A stretch of DNA of 64,000 nt from CAISIP01 sp038326025 (GTDB taxonomy: Bacteria > Pseudomonadota > Gammaproteobacteria > Burkholderiales > Burkholderiaceae_C): NCBI GenBank assembly GCA_038326025.1, contig JBBQJP010000016.1, forward strand, positions 18,278 to 82,277. Reading direction: 5' to 3'. Positions 29,501 through 39,600 of this stretch are shown here, piece by piece (the first letter of the stretch is position 1; each line of letters opens with the position of its first letter). The notes below the pieces were generated by a model. That model was not told the DNA's origin. It did not search any database and saw nothing but the letters and a program-made list of their open reading frames with translations. A program made the position numbers and the translations under genes.

Positions 29501-30689
29501 CGTAACCGGTACGCGTGAAGCCGTGTCGTTCATGCAACATCACTCCGCGACGGGTGACCCGCAGGGCCGCTGTGTTCTCCCCGCGCAAAAGCAGCAGTCT
29601 GGCCATAGGGATCAGGGCATACAACTCGAACTCGGGACTGGCAACACGCACCTCGCGCACAAAGGCGCGCAGACGCTTGTGCGCGCCATCGAGATCGCCT
29701 TCGGCGATTAACAGGCTGGCAGCGCGCAACTCCCGCAACTTGCGCGTGACCGGCTCATCGAGCGCCGTGACCAGCGCATCGAAAGCAGGCCAGTCCGCGC
29801 GCGCCCGCGCGACCTCGCCAAGCGCAATCTGGCAGTTGATCCGTGTCGACAGGGCCAGAGCGTGGTGCAGGCGGGTGCCCATGCGCGAGGTCAAGGCGGC
29901 CGCTTCCTCACACATGCGCAAAACCTGCCGATACAGCCCCAGTTCCTCGAAGGCCTCCACCAGGTTGCCCAACACCAGCATCCGCCCGAATAGATTCCCA
30001 CAGCGCTCAAAAGCCTGCGCCGCCTGGTGCAGCACCGCCATGCGCTCGGCAATGTCGGTGCAACTCATGCTCAGGATGTTGAGTGCAGTCGCAAGGCCGA
30101 CCGTATCACCTGCTTGGCGCGCCAGCATCACAGCGCGTTGCGCTGACGTGCGAGAGGCATCGTTGCGTGACAACCGGATCAGTGCAAATCCAATGACCCA
30201 ATGGCAACGCCCCAATCCGGCCAGATCTCCCTGCACTTTGAACATTGGAACCGCCTGATCGGCAGTGGCAATGGCCTCCTGGGGCAAGGAAGCACGCAGC
30301 TCAGCCTCGGCCAGGCACAACAAACTGTGCGACACCAAAGCGGTGTCGCGCGTCTTGCGCGCCAGTGCCACGGCCTGTTGCGCACCTGCCAGCGCCCTCT
30401 GCTGCTCTCCGGTGCGCATCTGCACCATCGCCTGCCGGCTCAGGGCGCGCACGCGCAGCGCCGGGTGCCTGGTGGAATGAACCAGCGACACCATCTGCGC
30501 GGCATCCTGCGCAGCCTGCGCGAACCGGCCCTCGGCCATCAGGGCCTCGGCGCGCTGATCGAGCAATGCGACCCGCAACGTCAGGTCCAGGCCAGGCGTA
30601 TCGAGCTTCGACGTCGCCAGGTCGATGACCTGCCCTTGGAGGCCATCCCTTGCCAAACGCTCAAGCTCGGCCCGCACGTCAGTTGGCAT
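23514..30689 (-). CDS. Giant hybrid histidine kinase 1: helical-repeat, 8 GAF, HisKA, HATPase, 2 REC
   Basis: This predicted cytoplasmic protein is about 2391 residues, with no TM segment. Residues 1-485 are TPR-like helical repeats (many A-x-x-L-A pairs). About eight GAF-type modules fill 490-1853, each closing with a helix like FADQAVIAI..ARLF; the second also has VRERTVALDERVAELEV before it. The HisKA motif SHEIRTPMN puts the phospho-acceptor near His1886. The HATPase shows DSGIGLS and GGTGLGLAIS. The receivers have Asp near 2177 (ILDMHMPEMDG) and 2318 (LMDVQMPEMDG). I prefer ATG 30689, with GGAGG five bases upstream, over TTG 30704. It overlaps kinase 2's end by 11 bp and lies 2 bp from the HPt gene. 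Confidence 0.93.
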   Translation of the reverse strand: MPTDVRAELERLARDGLQGQVIDLATSKLDTPGLDLTLRVALLDQRAEALMAEGRFAQAAQDAAQMVSLVHSTRHPALRVRALSRQAMVQMRTGEQQRALAGAQQAVALARKTRDTALVSHSLLCLAEAELRASLPQEAIATADQAVPMFKVQGDLAGLGRCHWVIGFALIRLSRNDASRTSAQRAVMLARQAGDTVGLATALNILSMSCTDIAERMAVLHQAAQAFERCGNLFGRMLVLGNLVEAFEELGLYRQVLRMCEEAAALTSRMGTRLHHALALSTRINCQIALGEVARARADWPAFDALVTALDEPVTRKLRELRAASLLIAEGDLDGAHKRLRAFVREVRVASPEFELYALIPMARLLLLRGENTAALRVTRRGVMLHERHGFTRTGYGQSHDIWWWHSRALAACGDPTQSWTALQRAHAILLEATHHVRDEGLRRSYLNKHWVNRDIIAAWLDEAPRHGLSDARRLVHLAHDGNLREPFKRLVDTGVRLNELRGSAELQGFLVDEITELSGAQRVLIVLEGNAGREIGGALVPGGENAALLLRQVTPWLDEAAATQVTRLRHGPEGVEPVCQRSCLVAPLVVQRRVLGHLYADIDGAFGRFHDGDADLFAMLASQAAVALDNTQWAAGLEAKVRERTVALDERVAELEVISAIQRGVAGELDFQAIATLVGDKLREVFRTGSVSMSWYDDESRTLRTLYNYEHGRAIPHHRSGRVIGPGDREYEHLQRRQTLVVNSRAEMTAMRMMTAPGTDLCRSLVAVPIVGSNRALGFVALQNHEREFAYGEAELRLLQTIAASMGVALENARLVQETKEALEQQQASAAVLNVIGQSVADTQPVFNAICASMERMWPGAELVITARGDDGQLHYQAGSGQRSDALRGLFPRPAPGPGLLTGAASYWPDVQHGDSVPDSVRAASIAVGSNCSMLSAAMVSNGRTFGTIAVLHLDMRPFTDKDARMIKTFADQAVIAIQNAGMFNETQEALARQTASADILRVISSSPTDVQPVFDAIVQGAIRLIKCDSAFVIRCDGATFTPAAGATPAGPIGDLGPAQLPLDPALNYPSRAILDRAVLNLPDWSVLELPLHERDIRSQFGIESALYLPLLRGDQCIGLLAFASSRAHAFAAKELAIAESFRDQALIAIENVRLFNETEDALQQQTASADILRVISQSPDNVLPVFDAIAATAHRLLDCVFGAVLQRDGDAFMIMSVSGEGPAKGWSRTRRRNPIDPDANFPSRVFASGQLLHVPDWDRAERPVDENLQYEKFGLRSSLMVPLLRTGECIGVLTAARTTVGAFTEQEIASLRGFADQAVIAIENVRLFNETREALERQTATADILRIISESPTDVTPVFQAIAERACVLSGADMGGTTRFDGEQMHMLGWHGTVAEAEAVIRGAFPRKPDPSSVHGRSILAGEPVQIPDVSRDADYGLFEAASATSYRSILAVPMLQGGRAIGSIAVGRLAAGAFPDKVLTLLQIFADQAVIAVENTRLFNELEARNREVSESLEQQKASADILSVISQSVSDSQPVFDKILQSCQHLFGGDELDVLLVDEQGMLRIGAYLGKARDIVAATFPAPVERTPAGQAIRERRVLHWPDLVHGADVPGVLRKMAAQVGYTSLMFAPMLWDGRGIGAIGVARSTGPFRPKELELVQTFADQAVIAIQNARLFNETQEALVQQTASADVLQVISQSIADIQPVFDTILTRAQRILDTNYVNIILIGDDGMARLQVNRDPQFPGDAMYPKVVEYLHRLFPSSARDTVHGYAAHKRVVLHYPDVQNGEGVPQGVRESTHWMGDHSQLYVPLVWKGQGIGCFGVARFPVRPFTEKEITLIKTFADQAVIAIQNARMFNETQEARAAAESANEAKSSFLATMSHEIRTPMNAVIGMSGLLLDTPLNDEQRDFAGTIRDSGDALLTIINDILDFSKIEAGRMDVEAHPFDLRECVESALDLIAGRAQEKKLEIAYVFEGHVPAAIDGDVTRLRQVLLNLLSNAVKFTDAGEVVLTVQSATVDDGRPQLEFAVRDSGIGLSPAGIAKLFQSFSQADSSTTRKYGGTGLGLAISKRLAELMGGTMWVESDGAGHGSTFRFTIAAPVAELPTASRRDYSGEQPDLAGKRLLIVDDNATNRKILSLQTGRWGMLARDTESPEQALLWLDEGEAFDLAILDMHMPEMDGVTLARKIQVVRKDLPLVLFTSLGRREALAEGEDLFRATLTKPLHQSQLFDCLMNLLAAGTAHLPARAKVKPTMDPGMAQRHPLRILLAEDNVVNQKLALRLLQQMGYRADLASNGLEAIESVERQTYDVILMDVQMPEMDGLEASRWISQRWTPEKRPRIVAMTANAMQGDREECLAAGMDDYVTKPIRVDQLVEALINAKARKEN

Positions 30690-33600
30690 CACGCCCTCCG
30701 GCAACCATCAAGGCCTCGACCAGCGCATCGACCCGGATCGGCTTGGTCACGTAATCGTCCATGCCGGCTGCCAGGCAGGCTTCGCGGTCGCCCTGCATGG
30801 CGTTGGCCGTCATCGCAATGATGCGCGGGCGCTTGTCCGCCGGCCATTTTGCGGTGATGCGGCGTGACGCCTCAAGCCCGTCCATCTCCGGCATCTGCAC
30901 GTCCATCAGGATCACATCGTAGGTCTGGCGCTCGACGCATTCGATTGCCTCGACACCATTGCTGGCCAGGTCCGCCCGATACCCCATCTGCTGCAGCAAT
31001 CGCATGGCGAGCTTTTGGTTCACCACGTTGTCCTCTGCGAGCAGGATACGCAACGGATGGCGTTTGGCCATGCCTGCGTCGATCTTCGGTTTGGCTGGAG
31101 CGGCAGCCTGCTTGGGCACGTCGCCATCACCAAGCAAGCCAACCAGGGTGTCGAACAACTGCGACTGGCGTAGCGGCTTGCCCATGTAGGCCTCGAACAA
31201 GTCCTCGTTGTCACCCACCTCGCGCCGACCGAGTGAACTGAACAATACCAGCGGCAAGGCCGGACGCATCGCGTGAATCTTGCCTGCCAGCGTCAAGCCG
31301 TCCATCTCGGGCATGTGCATGTCCAGCACTGCCAGATCGAAAGCCTCGCCCTTGTCCAGCCAGCCCAGTGCCTTGGCCGCAGACTCGGTATCGCGCACCA
31401 CCATGCCCCATTTGCCGCTCTGCAGCGCCAGCACTTTGCGGTTGGTCGCGTTGTCATCCACTACCAGCATGCGTTTGCCGGCCAGCGCCGGCTGCTGGCC
31501 GATGAAATCGCGCCGATTGGTCGAGGGTGACTCTGCCAGCGGCGCGACGATGGAGAACGAAAAGGTCGAACCCTTTCCTAGGCCGGCGCTTTTGGCGACC
31601 ATCGTGCCCCCCATCAACTCGGCCAGCCGCTTGCTGATGGCCAGCCCCAGGCCCGTGCCGCCATATTTGCGCGTGGTCGACGAATCGGCCTGCGAGAACG
31701 ACTGGAACAGCCGCGACATGCCTTGCTCGGACAAGCCGATGCCGGTGTCGCGAATCGCGAAAGTCAGCTCGACGCCGCCGTCGGCCGGCTTGGCACTGAC
31801 CGTCAGCACCACCTCGCCCTGCTCCGTGAACTTGACCGCGTTGGCCAGCAGATTGAGCAGCACCTGGCGCAGCCGCGTCACGTCGCCGTTCACCGCCACC
31901 GGCACTTCGCCCTCGAACAGATAGGCCAGGTCGAGTTTCCTCTCGGCCGCGCGGGTACTCATCAGGTCCAGCGCCGCCTCCACGCATTCGCGCACATCGA
32001 ACGGATGCGCCTCGATATCCATCCGTCCTGCCTCGATCTTCGAAAAATCCAGAATGTCGTTGATGATGGTCAGCAGCGCGTCGCCGGAGTCACGGATCGT
32101 GGATGCAAAGTCACGCTGCTCGTCGTTCAGCGGCGTGTCCAGCAGCAAGCCGCTCATACCGATGACAGCGTTCATCGGCGTGCGGATCTCATGGCTCATC
32201 GTGGCCAGGAAACTGCTCTTGGCCTCGTTTGCCGCTTCTGCCGCCGCACGGGCCTCCTGGGTTTCGCGGAACATGCGGGCGTTCTGGATCGCGATCACGG
32301 CCTGGTCGGCGAAGGTCTCCAGAAGCGAGATCTCCTTGGGACCGAAACCGGTTGCAGGCAAACGGATGGCGTAAAGAAAACCCACGGGACGACCTTCCCA
32401 TGCCATCGGCGCGAGCACCTGCGAATACGCTCCGAGCGACAGGGGCGGCTTGTTCAACCATTGCGCCACCGCGCGCAGGTCGCGGCCGGTTGCGGGGTCG
32501 AGCGCATTGACGACATGGATAGGCTTGCCACGCAGGATGCCGACTCCATACGACGCAGCAGGAACTCTGGCGCGGTAGAAGGCTTGCAACGCAGGCAATG
32601 CCGAGCCATGGTGCGCCGCCAGTTCGACAAAACCGTCGTCGCCGACCAGCACGATGCCCTGCTCCGAGCTGCTGAACAACTTCTCGCAACTTGCCAGTAT
32701 CTTGTCGAACACCGGCCTCGCATCGGCCACCGATCCGCTGATCACCTCCAGCACTTCGGCAGTGGCCGTCTGCTGTTCCAGCGCCTCCTTGGTGTCGTTG
32801 AACAAGCGCGTATTCTGGATCGCGATCACCGCCTGATCGGCAAAGGTCTTGAGCAGGTCGAACTGGTGATCGGAGAAGGTTCCGGGCTGGATGCGCGTAA
32901 CGCTGATGACGCCGACCGCCGCGCCTTCATGCAATAGCGGCACCAGGATCTGGCTGCGCCAGCCCCGGCTGGCCGCCAGTTTGCGCAGGCCGTCGGACAT
33001 GCCCTCGGCCGTCTCAGTGTCTTCGACGATATACGGCTTGGCCGTCAGCAGCGGCTGGTAGATCGAATCCGAACTGAGTGGCGCCGGGAAATAGGACAGC
33101 AGATCACGGTCACCGTCTTCGGTCGTCGCCGTATACGCCGCCAGGTGGATCGTCTCGCCGACCAGCCGCAACAAGGTCGCCGAAAAACCGCCGATCAGCT
33201 TGCGCGCACTGTGCACGATGGCGTCGAGTATCGGTTGCACGTCGTCGGGCGAACTGGCGATCACATTGAGGATCTCTGCCGTGGCCGTCTGGCGTTCCAG
33301 CGACTCCTGCGTCTCGTTGAACAAGCGCACGTTCTCGATCGCGATCACCGCCTGGTCGGCGAAGGTCTCGACCAGCGCGATCTGGCGCGGCGTGAAGGCC
33401 TCCACATGGTGACGCCACAACGCGAACACGCCCATCACCTTGCCGTCGCGCAGCAGCGGCACGGCAACGATCGAGCGATAACGCTCCAGCGCCTTGCCGC
33501 CGTAGGCATATTCCGGATCGGCCTCGACGTCCAGGATGTGAACGGTGCGCCCCTCCAGCGCGGCACGCCCCGTCGCTGCGCCGCGCCCCGGGGCGATCGG

Positions 33601-36600
33601 GTGCGAGGCCACGTATTCCATGAATTCCTTGTTCGGACCGTCGGAGGCTGCAAGGTGCATCACACCGCCTTGCTGGCGGAAGATCATGCCGGTCTGGGCG
33701 CCGCACAGCCGCACGGCGCTCTCGACCAGGGTGCGAAACACCGGATCCAGGTCGAAGGTCGAGCGCGAGATGACCTGCAAGACCTCCGACGTCGCCGTCT
33801 GCTGCTCCAGCGCCTCCCTGGTCTCGTTGAACAGGCGCACGTTCTCGATCGCGATCACCGCCTGGTCAGCAAACGTCTGCAGCAATTGCACCTGGTGATG
33901 CGAAAAACTGCCGGGTTCGCGCCGCGTCACGCTGATCATGCCCATGGACGTCGCGTCGCGCATCAACGGACAGAATAACGCGCTGCGCCACCCGCGCGCC
34001 CGCGCAACGTCTCGCACCTGGGAAAAGGATTCGAAATCCTTATCGGCGTCCTGAATGTGCACCATCTGGCCGCTCTGCAATGCTTCTGCACCATGGAACC
34101 GCTCCAGTCGAACCGGAAAGGACTTCTGCAAGGCGGCATCGCCGGTCGCATCTGTCGACGTGAATGCCACCAGGTGCAACTTCCCATCGGCAAAGCGCCC
34201 CACCATCGTGGAAAAACCACCCAGCAAGCGATTGGAACTGGCCGCAATCGCATCGAATACCGGCTGTACGTCGTCGGGCGAACTGGCGATGACCTTCAGA
34301 ATCTCGGCCGTCGCGGTCTGGCGCTCCAGCGCCTCGTGGGTCTCGCGGAACAGCCGGGCGTTCTGGATCGCGATCACCGCCTGGTCGCAGAACGTGCGCA
34401 GCATGGCGATCGCCTTGTCAGAAAACGGACCGGGTGACTCCCGGCCGACGAAGATTGTCCCGATGCCGCGACCCTCCCACAGCATCGGCGCGAAGATGAC
34501 CGACCGGATGCCGGTGGCCTTGCACCCGCCGCGGGTGACCGGGGGAACTTCATCCGCTGTCGCATCCGGATAGTGCATCACGCGCCGTTTCGCAATCGCC
34601 GATCCGGAACCCGAACCCTCGCCGGCCGGAAACGGCTGCAGGCGCGCCAGTTCCTCGCGCCCCGGTCCGTCATAGGCGCCGATCCACAGGTTGCCGTCTT
34701 CGCCCACCAGGTTGATACCGATCTGTGTTCCGCCAAACAGGTGCTTGCAGCTCAGCAAGATCTTGTCGAACACCGGCTGGGTATCGGCCACCGAATTGCC
34801 GATGACCTGCAGCACCTCGGCCGATGCCGTCTGCTGCTCCAGGGCTTCCTGGGTTTCATTGAACAGCCTCGCGTTCTGGATCGCAATCACCGCCTGGTCA
34901 GCGAAGGTGCGCAGAAGTGCCGCCTCCTTGTCGGCAAACGGGGTCGGGGGAATCCGGGTCACATGAATGGTGCCGATGCCCTTGCCCTCCCACAACATGG
35001 GCGCGATCAGCATCGAGTAATTACCCACGTCACGCGCTATCTGGCGCATCGCCTGCGGTACCCTGGGTCCGTTGAGCATGTCCGGGTAGTGAACGACCTC
35101 GCGCTTGCGGATCGGATACGACTGATAAGACTGAGCCAGCGGCAGCGGAAAGTCCCGATCCAGGAATTCACGCACCTGCGCGACCGTGAAGCCGCGTTCC
35201 GCGGCAATCGCCTCATGCCGCACCAGGCCGTCGTCTCCCACCAGCGAGATGATCGACGTATTGCCACCAAACAGGCGCTGGCAACTCTGCACGATCTCCT
35301 CGAACACAGGCGCGGCGTCGGACACCGAGTTGCTGATGACGCTGAGAACCGCGCTCGACGCCGTCTGCTGCTCCAGCGCCTCCTGGGTGTCCTTGAACAT
35401 CCGTGTGTTCTCAATCGCGATCATCGCCTGGTCCCGGAACGACTCGGCCAGCGCGATCTCCTTGTCGCTGAACGTGGACACGCGCATGCGCATCAGGATC
35501 AGAACACCGGTGCTTCGTCCCGCGCGCTGCAACGGCAAGATCAAACTGGACTGAATCCCAACCGACACATGCAGCTTGCGTTCTGTCTCCGGCAGGTTAC
35601 TCACCGACCAGTCCGGTGTTTGAAGCGCGGTGCCGCTGGCGATCACCTGCGACGGCAGATTATTTTCTGGATCGATCGGAACGCGGTTGGCTTCGGTGAA
35701 GTCCCTCAATCCGTTCTCATCGGCACTTGCCGCCGTCCAGAATGCCGCCTCATCGCAGCGCAGGATCACCGCGCGGTCACAGGCAATCAGCCGGACTGCC
35801 GAACTGACGATCGCGTCGAATACCGGTTGCACGTCGGTCGGCGATTCGCTGATCACTCGCAGAACAGCAGCGCTGGCAGTCTCGCGCTGCAGCGCCTCCT
35901 GCGTCTCGTTGAACAGGCGCACGTTCTCCATCGCAATGGCGGCCTGGTCGGCAAATGAGGTGACCAGCTCGATTTCCTTGTCGTTGAAGGCCTTGACTTC
36001 GGGACGCGCCAGCGTCAACACACCGATCGCCACGCCTTCGCGCAGGATCGGCATCGCCAGCAGGGTCCGGTAGCCACCGACCTTTTGCACATCGCTGCGC
36101 CCATACTGGGCGCTTTCGGACGCGTCCTCCACTTGCATGGCCCGCCCCGCAGCCACCGCGTGCGCCGTGACAGACTTCTGATCGCGCAGGTCAACCGGGT
36201 GCGCAGCGAGATGCTCCATCAACGCTGGGGTCGCACCGAACAGGCCAGTCGGCCTTGCAAAATCGCCATCGACCTTGAATATCACTCCCATCGGGGCATG
36301 GCACAAACGCGCGGCGGCGCCAATCAAGGTATCGAGCACCGCAGCGAGGTCAAACGTCGTGCGGCTGATCGCCTTGAGCACATTGGCCGTCGCCGTCTGG
36401 CGCTCCAAGGCTTCCTGCGTCTCGTTGAAGAGCCGCGCGTTCTGGATCGCGATCACGGCCTGGTCGGCGAAGCTCTTTAGCAGCCCGATGTCGCGCTCGG
36501 AGAACGGCGCCGGAGGGATCCGTACCACCTGAAGTGCACCGATCCCCCGGTCGGCACTGAACATCGGCGCCACCAGCAGGGAATAGTTCTGCCCCAGTCC

Positions 36601-39600
36601 GATGGCCGACTGGCGCAGCCCCTTGGGAACATCCGCCCCTGCCAACACATCCGGATAGTGCAACACCTGCCGCTTGTGAATCGCATAGCCATGGATCGAT
36701 TTTTCCACTGGCTGCGGGAACTGGCCCGAAACGTAATCGTGCGCCTGCCGGGAAAGCGGATTGGCTGAATATTCCGCGCGCAGGAATTCAAGGAAATGCA
36801 TCTGATCGTCATCGCCAATCAGCGCGATCGCGACCTGGCCATCGGCAAACAGTCGCTGGCAACTGCGTGCAATCTGCTCGAATACCGGCGTCGTGTCGGA
36901 AACAGACTGGCTGATGACCTGCAGCACCTCGGCGGTCGCGGTCTGACGTTCCAGCGCATCCTGCGTCTCGCGAAAAAGCCGCGTGTTCTCGATCGCGATC
37001 ATGGCCTGGTCGCAAAATGATTGGGCCAGTGCGATTTCGTCGTCGCTGAAGGCGCCGTGCTCGAAGCGAATGATATTGAGCACACCCACGCATTCGCCTT
37101 CACGCAACAACGGCAGCATCAAGCCGGCCTTGATACCGTACTCGTCAAACAACTTCTGTTCGTGCAGTGGCAACGTTATGGCCGACCAGTCGGGCAGGTG
37201 CAGGGTCGCCTTGCCCTGGATCACTCGTGACGGAAAATTCTGCTCCGAGTCGATTGCAACCCGCCGCGCGCTGAAGCCCGAACGCAATCCGGCTGGTTCC
37301 GCACTGGCCGCTGCCCAGAACGCAGTGGCATCGCACCGCATCATCACGGCACGGTCACAGCGGATCAGCGCTACCGCCGTGCTGACAATGGCATCGAATA
37401 CCGGTTGCTCGTCGGTCGGCGAGCCGCTGATCACGCGCAGAATGTCGGCACTGGCGGTCTGGCGCCGCAAAGCCACCTGGGTCTCATTGAACAATCGCAC
37501 GTTTTCGATAGCGATGACAGCCTGGTCGGCGAACGACTCGATCAGCGCAAGCTGGTGCGGGCCGAAAGGTTTTCCATCCGGGTGCGCAGTTCCGATGGCG
37601 CCAATGACCTGACCGCTGCGCACCATCGGCGTGAACAACACCGAATTGAAACCAAAGTCGCGCCCAAACTGCTGTGTGCCCGGCGGCGTAGCCGGATCGT
37701 CCAGCGCCGCGAACTGCCGGGTCTGCCGTGTCAACATCACCAGTCCGCCGATCGTGTTCTCATCCAGCGGCAACGGAAACCGCTCGGCCAGTCGCTCGAA
37801 TCCTGGCTTGCCGCCCACCGCCGGCATCGTGACGACACCCGCATCGAGCAGCTGGACCGCAGCGAACTCGGTCTTGAAAAGACGCAGCAAGCTAGTGACG
37901 ATGGCATCGAACACCGGCTGAACATCCGTGGGCGAACTGCTGATCACCCGCAGGATGTCCGCTGTCGCAGTCTGGCGCTGAAGCGCCTCCTGGGTTTCGC
38001 GGAACGTGCGTGCATTCTGGATCGCGATCGCTGCCTGGTTGGCAAAGGTCTGCAACAAGTCGGATTCCTTGTCGGTATAGGGACGTGGCGGCAGGCGCAC
38101 CACGTGGATGGTGCCGATGCCCCGCCCTTCCCACATGAGGGGCGCAACCAGCAGGGAATAGTTCCCGACTTCCCGCCCATGCTGGCGCATCGCCGCCGGG
38201 ACCTTGGGTCCATTGACGATGTCCGGGTAGTGCACCACGCGAGCTTTGCGCATCACATAACCCTGGTAGGAATCCGCCAGTGGCCTGGGGTAGCCGCGGC
38301 GCAGTATTCCCTCGGTCTCGGGTTGGTCCGTGCGCAGCGCCACATAGTCGATCTGGCCATCGTCGCGCAGCAAAGAGATGCCACTCTGGTCGTCGCCGAA
38401 CAAATGGCGGCAACTATCCAGAATCTTGCGGAAAACCGGAGCCGCATCGGCGACCGACGCGCCGATCACCTGCAGTACGTCGGATGTGGCTGTCTGCCGC
38501 TCCAGCGCTTCCTGCGTCTCGCGGAATCTGCGCGCGTTCTGGATCGCAATCACCGCCTGGTCGGCGAAAGTCTTGACCAATGCCTGCTCCTGGGGGCTGA
38601 AGCCGTGCGTTTCGCTATAGGCGGCGTGGATATCGCGCGTCAATCCGATGGTGCCAATGCCCCGGCCCTCCCAGAACAGCGGAACCACCAGCTGCGAGTA
38701 ATTCATGCCCAGCCGCTGGGCCATCACGCGATAAAAATCGGGGACGTCAGTGCCATTCAATACATCGCGCCATTGCATCGGCTCGCCACGCGCAAACACC
38801 ATCTCGGCCACGGTGCCGGCCAACGGCACCGGATACATCGCCCGCACTGCGGCATCCATCTGTGCGATCGCCGCATCGCCCAAATGGGCGCGCCCGGCTG
38901 GCGTCCAATGCATTCGTTCCAACTCCAACACGCCGGCATCGTCGACGAGGAACAGCGCCATCGACGTGGTCGACAACAAATGCTCGCAGCATTCGAGAAT
39001 CTTGTCGAACACCGGCCCGGGTTCTCCGGTCGAACTTCCAATCACCTGCAACACATCGGCGGTTGCCGACTGCGCCGCCGCTGCTGCGGTAGCCTGGGCT
39101 GCCCGGGCATCGGCGACCCGGCGCAGCTTGTCGGCATCACGCAAGCGTTCCATTGCCAGCGCCCCGTGCGCCGCCAGCGTCACCAGGATCTTGTACTCGG
39201 CATCTTCGAAGCGTCCGCGGTGCCCATCGATATCGGCATACAGAAAAGCCTGGCTATCCTGGCCCGTACCCACGGGAACCACCAGACATGAACGCTGCTG
39301 CTTTGTCGCGGCACCTTTCGGACCATGGCGCAGACGGCTGGCGCCGCTGGATCTGGCTTCGCACAGCCAGGGCAACACGGCCTGTACCAACACATCGACG
39401 TCTTCGCCCCGCGGCAGGCGCGCCGCGGTGACCGAAGGCTCGGCGCTTGCCAGCGAAACCAGCAGCACCCGCTGCGCACCAAGGCACGCCACAGTCTCCT
39501 GGACAAGTCTTTTGAACAGGACCGCCTCGCTGGTCTCCTGGTGCAGGCCCAGGATGGCACCGGGCAAGGCGTTGGCTCCCGGTTGCTCTTTCGATTTAGC

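Noticed and set aside
32250..38600. Regularly spaced repeats as a possible CRISPR array
   Set aside because: The period of about 520 bp and conserved protein coding show a domain array, not short CRISPR repeats with spacers.
37405..39291. 628-codon open frame on the plus strand within kinase 2
   Set aside because: It is the complement of the GAF array with the same periodicity, and no independent protein features are visible.
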